From Candidatus Woesearchaeota archaeon (GTDB taxonomy: Archaea; Nanobdellota; Nanobdellia; Woesearchaeales; JAIPIC01), in the NCBI GenBank assembly GCA_021734865.1, contig JAIPIC010000017.1:1-34291 (forward strand): 34,291 nucleotides of DNA, read 5' to 3'. The notes beneath the pieces were generated by a model, which saw only the letters and a list, made by a program, of their open reading frames with translations, had not been told where the DNA came from and searched no databases. Shown in pieces: positions 8,555 through 15,774 of the stretch; position 1 is the first letter of the stretch; each line of letters opens with the position of its first letter. The position numbers and the translations under genes were made by a program.

Positions 8555-9121
8555 TTATTTCTTTTTTTCAGCTGGTTTTGCAGCTTTTTCGGTTTTGGAT
8601 TGAGTTTTTGAGTCCTTATCTGCTGGTTTTTCAGCAGATTGATCTTTACCGTCTGTTTTTTCAGTCTTTTTTGTGGACTCTTTATTAGACTTTGAGTCTT
8701 TTTCATCAGATTGTGATTTATCCTCAGGCTTAGCTGCCTCTTTAGTGGCCTTTTTATCAGATTTTGCTTCTTTCTTATCGTCTGATTTATTGTTTCCTTT
8801 TTTATCTGATTTCTTATCCTCAACCGGTGCTGATTTCAATTCAGCTGTTACAACCAAAACTTCTTCCTTGTGTTTCTCACGAAGTTTCTTAAGCTCGCGT
8901 ACTGCACGGACTTCCACTTTACTAGGTGGATTTTTAATCCCATCCTTCCAGACATACTCGTTCAGATATTTGCCCAGCTTGACTACGTCAGCCTTCATGT
9001 GCTTTTTAAGGAATTCTTCAATTACCGAGATTGATTTCTTGGATCTTTTATATCGTGGGACCTTAAGGAATCCTTTTCTCAAAGGAATTACATACTCTCT
9101 TTCCAGTTTATCTGCTGCCAT
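8555..9121 (-). CDS. rpl31e: Ribosomal protein eL31 with long charged tail
   Basis: Large-subunit ribosomal protein located near the peptide exit tunnel. Residues 1 to about 97 are a complete eL31 (REYVIPLRKGFLKVPRYKRS, VEVRAVRELKKL). The remaining 91 or so residues are an extension made almost only of Lys, Asp, Glu, Ser, Ala, Thr and Gln, with units like KSDKK and DKSQSDEKDSK. Archaeal eL31 usually ends near residue 90-100, so the tail doubles the protein. There is no frameshift; the reading frame is continuous to a proper stop. The ribosome site AGGTGAT (9125-9131) overlaps the eL39 stop codon, four bases before the ATG, tying both genes together. A tail of related composition is on eS19 in the same operon. 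Confidence 0.93.
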   Translation of the reverse strand: MAADKLEREYVIPLRKGFLKVPRYKRSKKSISVIEEFLKKHMKADVVKLGKYLNEYVWKDGIKNPPSKVEVRAVRELKKLREKHKEEVLVVTAELKSAPVEDKKSDKKGNNKSDDKKEAKSDKKATKEAAKPEDKSQSDEKDSKSNKESTKKTEKTDGKDQSAEKPADKDSKTQSKTEKAAKPAEKKK

Positions 9122-9129
9122 ATGATCAC

Positions 9130-9303
9130 CTAAATCTTAGTCTTGGTCCTTCGCCACTGTCTTTTAACAGTAGTGTGTCTACCTGGATGAACCCTTCTTC
9201 CTTTTCCGTAGATCTTTGGGACTGTCCAGAAAGGCGCCCAACGTGTCTGTCTGCCAAATTTGGCCAGCTTCAATTTCTTGCTAACATGTAAGTATTTTGT
9301 CAT
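9130..9303 (-). CDS. rpl39e: Ribosomal protein eL39
   Basis: A 57-residue basic protein of the exit-tunnel wall. The frame reads MTKYLHVSKKLKLAKFG at the start, WAPFWTVPKIYGKGRR in the middle and WRRTKTKI at the end. This matches the eL39 pattern of a KKLRLAK-like start, a W.V central part and a WRRTK C-terminus. It is slightly longer than the usual 50-52 residues. It begins two bases after the PDCD5-like stop and its TAG lies inside the ribosome site of eL31, so it is part of the same transcript. The order PDCD5-like, eL39, eL31 is the usual archaeal one and supports the call. Confidence 0.95.
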   Translation of the reverse strand: MTKYLHVSKKLKLAKFGRQTRWAPFWTVPKIYGKGRRVHPGRHTTVKRQWRRTKTKI

Positions 9304-9305
9304 TT

Positions 9306-9638
9306 TTATACCCTTTTGATTTTGATTTCTCTTTTTTTTGACGCTATCCTGCCGAGCAACTCCTTAAGAGCGCCCTCATCGATTGAGTCAATCTTTTTTT
9401 CTTCTATGAATCTGTGCATGACCATCAATGCATAAGTTGCATTCTCAGGATGCATGATTTTCAGGTTGTGGTACCGAAATATGGCTTCTTTGGTCATATG
9501 TGGCTTAACTTGAGCCTCAATGGCCTTTATTTGTTTTTCAGTATCTTCTTCTTCGGCTTTTTTCTGATTTACCTGTTCTTCACGCTTCTTAAGCATCTCT
9601 TGCAGTTTTTTGGCCTTTATTTGCTCCAGATTATCCAT
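9306..9638 (-). CDS. PDCD5-family DNA-binding protein
   Basis: A 110-residue helical protein of the archaeal/eukaryotic PDCD5 (TFAR19) family, a small nucleic-acid-binding protein of uncertain role. It has a long charged helix at about residues 1-45 (EQIKAKKLQEMLKKREEQV), then a compact helical core with QVKPHMTKEAIFRYHNLK and ALMVMHRFIEEKK, and a basic end. I start at ATG 9638; an in-frame TTG at 9665 would add nine residues unlike the family. It stands between eS19 and eL39, its standard archaeal place. A TTTAAATA stretch just upstream is too near the start to be its TATA box, so transcription from the eS19 promoter is more likely. Confidence 0.9.
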   Translation of the reverse strand: MDNLEQIKAKKLQEMLKKREEQVNQKKAEEEDTEKQIKAIEAQVKPHMTKEAIFRYHNLKIMHPENATYALMVMHRFIEEKKIDSIDEGALKELLGRIASKKREIKIKRV

Positions 9639-9665
9639 TGTATAATAGTATTTAAATGTGTCCAA

Positions 9666-10544
9666 TCAAGAGTCTTTTTTACTATCACCATCTGACTCTG
9701 CTGGTTTTTTATCATCTGATTGATCTTCAGGTTTCTTATCTTCAGCCTGCTTATCAGATTCTTTATCCAAGGATTGTTTATCTACTGGCTGTTCTTCGTT
9801 CTCTGATTTATCTTCCCCAGGTTGTTCTTTTTTGACTTCGGATTCCTGTTTATTTTCAATATCGGAATCTTTGGTTTTTGGAACTTCAACATCAGAATTG
9901 CCTTTAACATCCGAATCTTCAGATTTTTCAGTATCAACTTTGTTAGAGCCATCCTTTTTAGCGGCATCTTCAGGTTCATCTTCGGATTTCTCGTCTTCTG
10001 ACGCAACATTTTTTGATTTTTTTGGAGTTTTCTTGTCAGGCTGTTCATCAGGTTGTTCTTCAGACTGTTTTTCCACAGTTTTATCAGACTTTTTTGGTAC
10101 TGTCTTGCCTTTTTTGACGTCTCCAGTCATAGAAGAGGCCACTTTTGTGATGAATGAAACGCCTTCAGGTGTCAGTATTCGACCTTTATGGTCTTGCTTA
10201 TCAACCTGCTTCAGTAATCCTGCTGTTTCAAGCTGGATAAGAATCTTCCTGATTATTGAACCAGATCCCCTGTAAAAATGTTCAGGTCTCACACCACGGT
10301 TTTTTCTTCCGCCATATTTGGTCCTAAGTTTGGATACGCCTATCGGCCCCAATGTGTACACTGCTTTAAGAATCGAAGCAGCTCTCATATACCACCAGTC
10401 CCGGTCAACAGGGGGTCTCTCCTTATGGAGACCTGTCTTGACAAATCTTGCCCAATCCGGGGGTATTATCTCCTGACGATCTTTTAATCTTTGTGCGACT
10501 TTAATAATTAAATCATTTATCGGTACATCGTTAATTATTGACAT
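9666..10544 (-). CDS. rps19e: Ribosomal protein eS19 with long acidic tail
   Basis: Small-subunit ribosomal protein. Residues 1 to about 148 are a full eS19: winged-helix core with PPDWARFVKTG, PVDRDWWYMRAASILKAVY, GPIGVSKLRTKYGGRKNRG and GRILTPEGVSFI. The last 144 or so residues are low-complexity Glu, Asp, Lys, Ser, Gln and Pro (units such as SEDEKSEDEPED and EEQPDEQPDKK), net acidic and surely disordered. Archaeal eS19 is normally about 150 residues, so the tail nearly doubles it. The start is secure: AGGTG (10550-10554) lies five bases before the ATG. It is the first gene of the ribosomal operon, with a strong TATA box upstream. The tail has no visible break or repeat-driven frameshift. 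Confidence 0.94.
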   Translation of the reverse strand: MSIINDVPINDLIIKVAQRLKDRQEIIPPDWARFVKTGLHKERPPVDRDWWYMRAASILKAVYTLGPIGVSKLRTKYGGRKNRGVRPEHFYRGSGSIIRKILIQLETAGLLKQVDKQDHKGRILTPEGVSFITKVASSMTGDVKKGKTVPKKSDKTVEKQSEEQPDEQPDKKTPKKSKNVASEDEKSEDEPEDAAKKDGSNKVDTEKSEDSDVKGNSDVEVPKTKDSDIENKQESEVKKEQPGEDKSENEEQPVDKQSLDKESDKQAEDKKPEDQSDDKKPAESDGDSKKDS

Positions 10545-10585
10545 TCTTTCACCTATTCTACCTCTAAACCGAACATTAGGGATTG

Positions 10586-10601
10586 GGTAACCCTTTATAA
10601 A
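10586..10601 (-). promoter_or_regulatory. Promoter of the ribosomal operon
   Basis: TTTATAAA (10594-10601) gives a start site near 10570 and a leader of about 25 bases containing the AGGTG ribosome site of eS19. Directly after the TATA box comes GGGTTACCC (10586-10594), an inverted repeat that could be an operator (inference). Confidence 0.65.
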
Positions 10602-10672
10602 TGTTTTTACTAATACACAGATGTATAAAAAATACGCAACTGTTCAACAAATTTAGAATACATCCAAATGTT

Positions 10673-10763
10673 AATAACAAAAATTGCCGTTCGCCCTGAC
10701 TCCAAGCTAAAGCATGGGGTATTTGAATCCCTATGAAACCCTCGCAAGTGAGATTTTCAATAA
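10673..10763. repeat. Hairpin-rich repeat element, short copy
   Basis: This 91-bp element lies between the COG1361-like gene and the eS19 promoter. It starts AATAACAAAAATTGCC and ends GAGATTTTCAATAA. The same ends, in the same orientation, bound a 209-bp copy at 23356-23564. The short copy contains a hairpin with CCAAGC and GCATGG arms around TAAA-type loops, and CTCGCAAGTGAG near its right end. AATAA stands at both ends. It looks like a non-autonomous mobile element or an IS200/IS605-type end, but no transposase is near. A 65-residue open frame across it is not credible as a gene. Confidence 0.75.
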
Positions 10764-10777
10764 AAATGGACAACAGC

Positions 10778-12013
10778 TTATTTATTTCGTGACTTTTTAC
10801 GTTTAGTTCTGGACTTATAAAAATAATACCCTGCTATGATAAGCACAGCACCAATTAATACATAGACAAGGGGATTTAGTCCCACTCCATTATCCTCACT
10901 ATCTTTAACTTCAATCTTAATGCTTTTATCCTGAATGATAACATCATCTCCGTCGATAGTTCTAACCTCAAGATCAATAAAGTAAGTCTTTGCGGGAGCG
11001 TCAGAATCTACAGTGAATTTTAGGAGGCCTTCACCTGACTGTCCGGATTTTAACTTGCCAATATAATCAGTCTTATCATCAAAATCGAATGGTTGAGATG
11101 ATTCTTTAAAGACTCTTATTGATGTAGCATCCGCATCAACTGTCGCAGAATTATTGATGTCAATCCTAAGTTCAACCTCATCTCCTGGATGAATCACTCC
11201 AGGTGTAGTTTCAATTCCCACTATCTCAAAAAAAGGTTTGCTTTTGACAGGTATGTCAATGAACAGAATCTTTGATTTGTATTCAGCTTCACCGCTTTCT
11301 TTATACTCAACTACTAGCTTAGCATTATACGTTCCTCCACGTATGTTCTCATCAATGTCAATGTAATATGTAGCTGTCTTACTGTTTCCCGATTGAATAG
11401 TTCCAAGGTTTGATCGACTGCTGTACCCATACGTCTCAGAGAAACCTTCAGGAAGTTCAATGCTCATAATGACATTTTGTGCATCCAGCTCTCCAATGTT
11501 TTGAAGTTCCACATTAATTTCTGCTTCATCAGTATCGCCTACAAGTTTTGTAGGTGATGTCATGAGGTTTCCGAGGACAAATTCAGGACGATCATTATTA
11601 ACTCTTAGGTTATATTCCCTAACAATCTGAACATCGCCTCTATCATTTGTTTCTTGAAGCTTAATTGTATAATTATCCTCAAGAGCATCAGGATCAACCC
11701 TCAATTTGTAATATAAAGTGTAATAAGCCTGGTCTCCTGAGAATCCTTTCCAGCCACCAACAGTCTTAGTTGCTGTATCGCTAGCATCAAAATAAAACGG
11801 GTACTCCGCTTCGAGCTTAAAAGTAATATTGTTCAGTTGTTCATTACCCTGTTTTTCAACCTTAAATCTGAGTTCTACATATTTCCCAGGGTGCGCAGGA
11901 TCAGGATCCTGGTTCAATAGAGTAATTGAAAGGTCTCCATAGTCACTGCTTGCTGCATTGACAATTACGCTAAGAGCGATAAACACTATTATTATGAAAG
12001 GTATTCTTTTCAT
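10778..12013 (-). CDS. COG1361/CARDB-like membrane-anchored protein
   Basis: A 411-residue exported protein. The signal peptide is MKRIPFIIIVFIALSVIVNA; a transmembrane segment lies at about 382-400, followed by a very basic tail (KSRTKRKKSRNK), so the bulk is outside the cell. The outer part holds about three Ig-like CARDB/NEW3-type modules, each with a pattern like PAHPGKYVELRFKV, LVGDTDEAEINVELQNIG and VIHPGDEVELRIDINNS. Such proteins accompany RND transporters in several archaea, perhaps as periplasm-side partners (inference). I use ATG 12013, which has GGAGGA (12021-12026) upstream and gives a proper signal peptide; it overlaps the end of the preceding RND gene by 44 bases. It is the last gene of the PadR-RND operon. 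Confidence 0.8.
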   Translation of the reverse strand: MKRIPFIIIVFIALSVIVNAASSDYGDLSITLLNQDPDPAHPGKYVELRFKVEKQGNEQLNNITFKLEAEYPFYFDASDTATKTVGGWKGFSGDQAYYTLYYKLRVDPDALEDNYTIKLQETNDRGDVQIVREYNLRVNNDRPEFVLGNLMTSPTKLVGDTDEAEINVELQNIGELDAQNVIMSIELPEGFSETYGYSSRSNLGTIQSGNSKTATYYIDIDENIRGGTYNAKLVVEYKESGEAEYKSKILFIDIPVKSKPFFEIVGIETTPGVIHPGDEVELRIDINNSATVDADATSIRVFKESSQPFDFDDKTDYIGKLKSGQSGEGLLKFTVDSDAPAKTYFIDLEVRTIDGDDVIIQDKSIKIEVKDSEDNGVGLNPLVYVLIGAVLIIAGYYFYKSRTKRKKSRNK

Positions 12014-13139
12014 TTTTTCTTCCTCCAAAATAGATCTCAAATATTACGAGCAAAGCTGGAACAACTGTAATGGCTGCCATAAAGCATGCAGCTATTCCAT
12101 AACTCATCATTGTACCCATCTCTGCCATCATCGTCAGTTGTCCCATAGACATAGCTTTAAAACCAATCAGAGCGGCTAAAGTAGTGGTTGCCATCGGCAT
12201 GATGACATTCGACATAGTAGTAGACATGGCATCCTCAATAGCAAATTTACCTGTATTGCTTTTCAGTTCCTGCCTGAATCTCATGACAGTCTGGATTCCA
12301 AAATCAATACCAATACCCATTATCATTGATATTACCCCGGATGTGACAGAGCTGATGCTCATGCCAATAAGTCCAATATACCCAAAAGCCCAGATTACTC
12401 CCACACCAATCGTCGTTAGTGGTATAAAACTATATTTTATGGATCTAAGTAGGACCAATAGAACGATTAATATCCCAACCAAGGAAAATTGAGATGTTTT
12501 TGCCATGTCCGGTCCCAGTTTTTCCTGGACAATAGGTTGTGCAATAGTATTCCCAGCAAGAGACACCATAATCCCTGGCGGTTGAGGAACATAATCGACA
12601 ATTTCATTCAATAATTTGACAATCTCCTTTTCATCATAATCATCCGAAAGAGATATTTTTATTAGTGCTAGTGTGTGATCTTCACTTAGGTATGATTTAA
12701 GCATCATATTGTTTTTTTCAAATTTTATAACATCACTTAATGACTTGGGCAAATGATTGTCATTCATTCCTTTTATAAGAGTCGAAGCACTGGATACTGA
12801 TTCAACATAATCTGTATTTAAAGTCATTTCACCCAATAGATGAATATATCTAATGACTTCAGGATCTCGTATGTCAGCCAGTTTACTATATTTGTCCGCT
12901 GGGTCCAGTTCAATTGAATACATTGCAGAATTGCTCCCACCAAACTGGTCGTTCAATATGTGTAACGCCTTCATCACATCCATATCAGCTGGCAGTAAAT
13001 CTTCATAATCTGAACCTTTTGTCTGCACTTTCTGTGATTGCTGAATGGCCAGACCAGATAGAATTATGACCAATATTAGGATAATAAATGGCCTATGAGC
13101 CAGGAATTTCGCATATCGCTCGATAATTTTCTTTATCAT
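11970..13139 (-). CDS. RND/MMPL-type half transporter, second subunit
   Basis: A 389-residue membrane protein: one N-terminal transmembrane segment (about 18-34), an outer loop of some 160 residues, then five membrane segments from about residue 205. The TM4 region has GIGIDFGIQTVMRFRQEL, matching the conserved G.G.D/E(F/Y)G motif of RND permeases. In the archaeal HAE3-type RND family both six-TM halves are normally in one protein; here each half is a gene. The start overlaps the stop of the first subunit (ATGA), so a heterodimer made in equal amounts is likely. Substrates in this family are hydrophobic molecules or lipids, but none can be named here. Confidence 0.85.
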   Translation of the reverse strand: MIKKIIERYAKFLAHRPFIILILVIILSGLAIQQSQKVQTKGSDYEDLLPADMDVMKALHILNDQFGGSNSAMYSIELDPADKYSKLADIRDPEVIRYIHLLGEMTLNTDYVESVSSASTLIKGMNDNHLPKSLSDVIKFEKNNMMLKSYLSEDHTLALIKISLSDDYDEKEIVKLLNEIVDYVPQPPGIMVSLAGNTIAQPIVQEKLGPDMAKTSQFSLVGILIVLLVLLRSIKYSFIPLTTIGVGVIWAFGYIGLIGMSISSVTSGVISMIMGIGIDFGIQTVMRFRQELKSNTGKFAIEDAMSTTMSNVIMPMATTTLAALIGFKAMSMGQLTMMAEMGTMMSYGIAACFMAAITVVPALLVIFEIYFGGRKNEKNTFHNNSVYRS

Positions 13140-14314
13140 AATCCACCCCTCATGTGCTCATCTTTTTTTCCAGAATATTTCAGATAAAGACGATGAGTAT
13201 TCCATTGTTCAAACTTTTCTTCAAGTATAATAATAACAGGTGCGACAAAAACTGCAGCAAACAAACAGTAGAATATACCCAATGCAAGGCTAACTCCCAA
13301 ATGCTGCATCATTGGCATCACAGAAAGGGTTAAAGCCATGAATCCAACTATTGTTGTAGCTCCAGAACCAAGGATTGCTGATCCGACTCCTGGTACAGCT
13401 ATCTTTAGAGAATTGAGCTGGTTCTTGCCTTTTGCTCTTTCTTCTTTGTATCGGGTAAGTATGAATACCCCATATTCAACTCCAAGGCCGAGGATCATTG
13501 CACCCAAACCAACAGTGGCTATGGAAAGTTTGATTCCCAGCCATCCCAGAGTACCCATTGTCCAGATTAATCCAAATGTGAGAGGAGCAAATACTAACAA
13601 CCCTTTTGTAAAAGATTTCTCCATAACAAAAAGCAAAAGTAATATAATTAAAGCAGCAAGCAACAATGTATTTAAAGCATCTTCTGCTAAGAGACTAAAG
13701 ATTGTCACTCTCATCGGTGGTGCACCAGTCTGCATAACTTTAACCCCAGCAGGAAGCGATAGACCCTTGATATCATCACTGATTAAGGATGAAAGAGCAT
13801 GTATCTTCTCCTCGCTACTGCCAACATCTGCAGTAACAAACATAATGGTTGTCTTGAAATCTCTACTGAAAAAACTCTCAAGCTGAGGGGCCGCTTTTAG
13901 GAATGTTTTAACCTGCTCAACATCATTGAAATTCATATTGCTTATGTATGTGGCAAATGAACCGACACTATTAACCATACTTTCTGACTCAAGTTCATGC
14001 TGAAGGTTAGATAGATAATTGATTATTTCTGGTTCTCTGATATCTTTAGGTGCATTCTTGTAATCCATGGACTCGTCCAATGTAAAAATAAGTATTACTG
14101 TATCCTGCCCGCCAAAAGTATCTGTGATTTTATCGTTCAGTTGGTATATCGGCAAATCTTGTGGCATCTCTTTATTGATGTCACTCTCTATGCTTATCTT
14201 AGTAGCACCATATCCCAGAAAGACCGTCATAAGAATTACAGATATCATGATGGGTAAAGCATATTTCTTTTGAGTCTCTGCAACTTTTGTTAGAAATTCT
14301 TCCAATATACCCAT
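13136..14314 (-). CDS. RND/MMPL-type half transporter, first subunit
   Basis: A 392-residue membrane protein with the same plan as its downstream neighbour: one N-terminal membrane segment (about 17-34), a long outer loop with FGGQDTVILIFTLDES (neighbour: FGGSNSAMYSIELDP), then five membrane segments. The TM4 motif is GLGVEYGVFILTRYKEER. The Asp/Glu in this motif is the likely proton-relay site. The two proteins are clearly ancient duplicates. The ribosome site AGGTGA (14319-14324) overlaps the PadR stop codon, so the regulator and pump are one transcript. Function as an exporter is inferred from family. Confidence 0.87.
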   Translation of the reverse strand: MGILEEFLTKVAETQKKYALPIMISVILMTVFLGYGATKISIESDINKEMPQDLPIYQLNDKITDTFGGQDTVILIFTLDESMDYKNAPKDIREPEIINYLSNLQHELESESMVNSVGSFATYISNMNFNDVEQVKTFLKAAPQLESFFSRDFKTTIMFVTADVGSSEEKIHALSSLISDDIKGLSLPAGVKVMQTGAPPMRVTIFSLLAEDALNTLLLAALIILLLLFVMEKSFTKGLLVFAPLTFGLIWTMGTLGWLGIKLSIATVGLGAMILGLGVEYGVFILTRYKEERAKGKNQLNSLKIAVPGVGSAILGSGATTIVGFMALTLSVMPMMQHLGVSLALGIFYCLFAAVFVAPVIIILEEKFEQWNTHRLYLKYSGKKDEHMRGGL

Positions 14315-14318
14315 TATT

Positions 14319-14819
14319 TCACCTTACACTTTTCAGCTGTGTGACGGCGTCTTTAATGATGCTGCGTAATTTTTTTTCACTTTCTGGTTTAATCTTATCA
14401 TTTTGCAGAACTGACTCAAGTGATCTTCTTAGTTCTAAAAGAAGCTCCATATTTCTTAAGACAATCGGATTGGTTATGTATTTATTCATGACAAACAACG
14501 GTTTCTTCTTTGTATCGTTATCCAAATGTCCCAATACTTTCATAATCTCTTCCTGGGAAGACATTAGCTTCTGTTTTTCTTTGGTGAGTCTTAGAAGTAA
14601 ATTCTCTCCATTTGATGTTATTGAATATAATTTAGTCCTTCCCGTCATCCTTACTTTGATATACTTTCCTACCAACAACTGTTCAAGCAAAGGATATACT
14701 GATCCTGATGATGGCTTTCGACCGATGTATTTTTCGGTGTTAAGAATAAGCTTATAGCCTGATTGTTCGCTGTTCTTAAGCAATTTCAAAAACAGCACTT
14801 TTAGGTATCCCTTTATCAT
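14319..14819 (-). CDS. PadR-family transcriptional regulator
   Basis: A 166-residue regulator. The N-terminal winged helix has the PadR signature: SGYKLI, then KPSSGSVYPLLEQLL and GRTKLYSITSNGENLL. The C-terminal half is helical and would form the dimer. I start at ATG 14819; a longer in-frame extension upstream runs over the promoter and lacks family similarity. It is first in an operon with two RND half transporters and a COG1361-like protein, so it probably controls their expression in response to a toxic or hydrophobic compound, as many PadR proteins do (inference). A perfect inverted repeat just before the start codon is a candidate site for its own binding. Confidence 0.88.
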   Translation of the reverse strand: MIKGYLKVLFLKLLKNSEQSGYKLILNTEKYIGRKPSSGSVYPLLEQLLVGKYIKVRMTGRTKLYSITSNGENLLLRLTKEKQKLMSSQEEIMKVLGHLDNDTKKKPLFVMNKYITNPIVLRNMELLLELRRSLESVLQNDKIKPESEKKLRSIIKDAVTQLKSVR

Positions 14820-14861
14820 TATCGGTTGCCGATATATTGGATCCCGAGGACTACATATAAA
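14820..14861 (-). promoter_or_regulatory. padR promoter with inverted-repeat operator candidate
   Basis: TTTATAT (14855-14861) is a TATA box; transcription would start near 14832. Exactly there lies TATCGG-TTG-CCGATA (14820-14834 on the plus strand), an inverted repeat with six-base arms and three-base centre. A repressor on this site would block initiation, so autoregulation by PadR is a reasonable guess. Confidence 0.55.
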
Positions 14862-14919
14862 GTTTTTGGATTTGAATGATCTGTATTTGAGTAGAGTTTT
14901 ATCGTATGGTTTTAGAAGT

Positions 14920-15774
14920 TCAGTTCTTCCTGAAAACCTTTGTAAAGGTCTCAAATATAGGAGTATTCGTCGATACGGTATAGAAATCAGCTTTTGCCTG
15001 TTGGCAGACTTTTCTAATATCTGCAATATGGTCATCCAGAAGCGTACCATACCTTTGTTTCTCTCGCAGTGAGAAATATGTCCTCATCTTTTTTTTATCT
15101 TCTGAGTCTTCAAGGATCATATCACCAAAGAAATTGACATTTACTTCATCTTTGTCCAACACCTGTATCACCACAATTTCACTTCTGGAAAATTTAAGCA
15201 ATGTCTCTTTGAGTTCATCCAGATCAAACATGTAATCCGATATAATCACAATCATGCTTTTTGATGAGACAAACTGCTTGTAATTAAACAAGCTTTTCTT
15301 GAATTCGGATTTTCCTTTTACTTTTAGGGCATTAAGATGTTCAAGAATGCGCATGAGATTACGCATCCCTTTTTTTGGCCTAAACGGCTGTAACTGGTCA
15401 GAAAATGTGGAAAATGTGAACTTTTCGTTGTTTTTCATGCCCATGTAAACAAAACCCAGACCAATCATTGCAGCATACTCAAATTTTGAGGGGTCTTTTC
15501 CATAATCCATACTTGCGCTAGCATCAACAACAATATGTATGGTCATGTTGCGGTCTTCTTCATGTCTTTTAATGTATAGTTTCTCTGTTCTGGCAAACAG
15601 TCTCCAATCAATGTCTCTGATATTGTCTCCTTTGGTATATTCTCTATAATCTCTAAAAACAATCCCTTGTCCGACTGCTTGTGAAGCTCTCGCTCCTGAT
15701 AATGGAGAGACAACGCGTCTCTTGATTATCATCTGGAATCGATCCAGTTCTTTAAGATAATTTGTTTCAATCAT
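14920..15774 (-). CDS. DUF58 / VWA-like protein
   Basis: A 284-residue soluble protein of the DUF58 family, partner of MoxR ATPases. The family signature is complete: GQGIVFRDYREYTKGDN followed by IRDIDWRLFARTEKLYIKR. The von Willebrand A-like fold follows, with metal site DASAS (Asp84-Ser88) and IVIISDYMFDLDEL. No membrane segments are present. The start overlaps the moxR stop by four bases (ATGA), so the proteins are made together. MoxR/DUF58/VWA systems are thought to act as chaperone-like assemblies that activate envelope proteins or metalloenzymes; the client is unknown here. Confidence 0.9.
   Translation of the reverse strand: MIETNYLKELDRFQMIIKRRVVSPLSGARASQAVGQGIVFRDYREYTKGDNIRDIDWRLFARTEKLYIKRHEEDRNMTIHIVVDASASMDYGKDPSKFEYAAMIGLGFVYMGMKNNEKFTFSTFSDQLQPFRPKKGMRNLMRILEHLNALKVKGKSEFKKSLFNYKQFVSSKSMIVIISDYMFDLDELKETLLKFSRSEIVVIQVLDKDEVNVNFFGDMILEDSEDKKKMRTYFSLREKQRYGTLLDDHIADIRKVCQQAKADFYTVSTNTPIFETFTKVFRKN

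Noticed and set aside
8494-9125. Open frames opposite and within the eL31 and eS19 tails
   Set aside because: Low-complexity codon runs keep other frames open; the ribosomal frames have ribosome sites and family cores.
10576-10773. 65-residue minus-strand open frame
   Set aside because: It lies across the short repeat element and its protein similarity to the frame at 23326-23601 comes only from shared repeat DNA.
13338-13886. 182-residue plus-strand frame opposite the RND gene
   Set aside because: It lies wholly antisense to a clear membrane transporter and has no start signal or family resemblance.
14820-15050. 77-residue N-terminal extension of the PadR protein
   Set aside because: It overlaps the DUF58 gene and the padR promoter and does not resemble PadR proteins.
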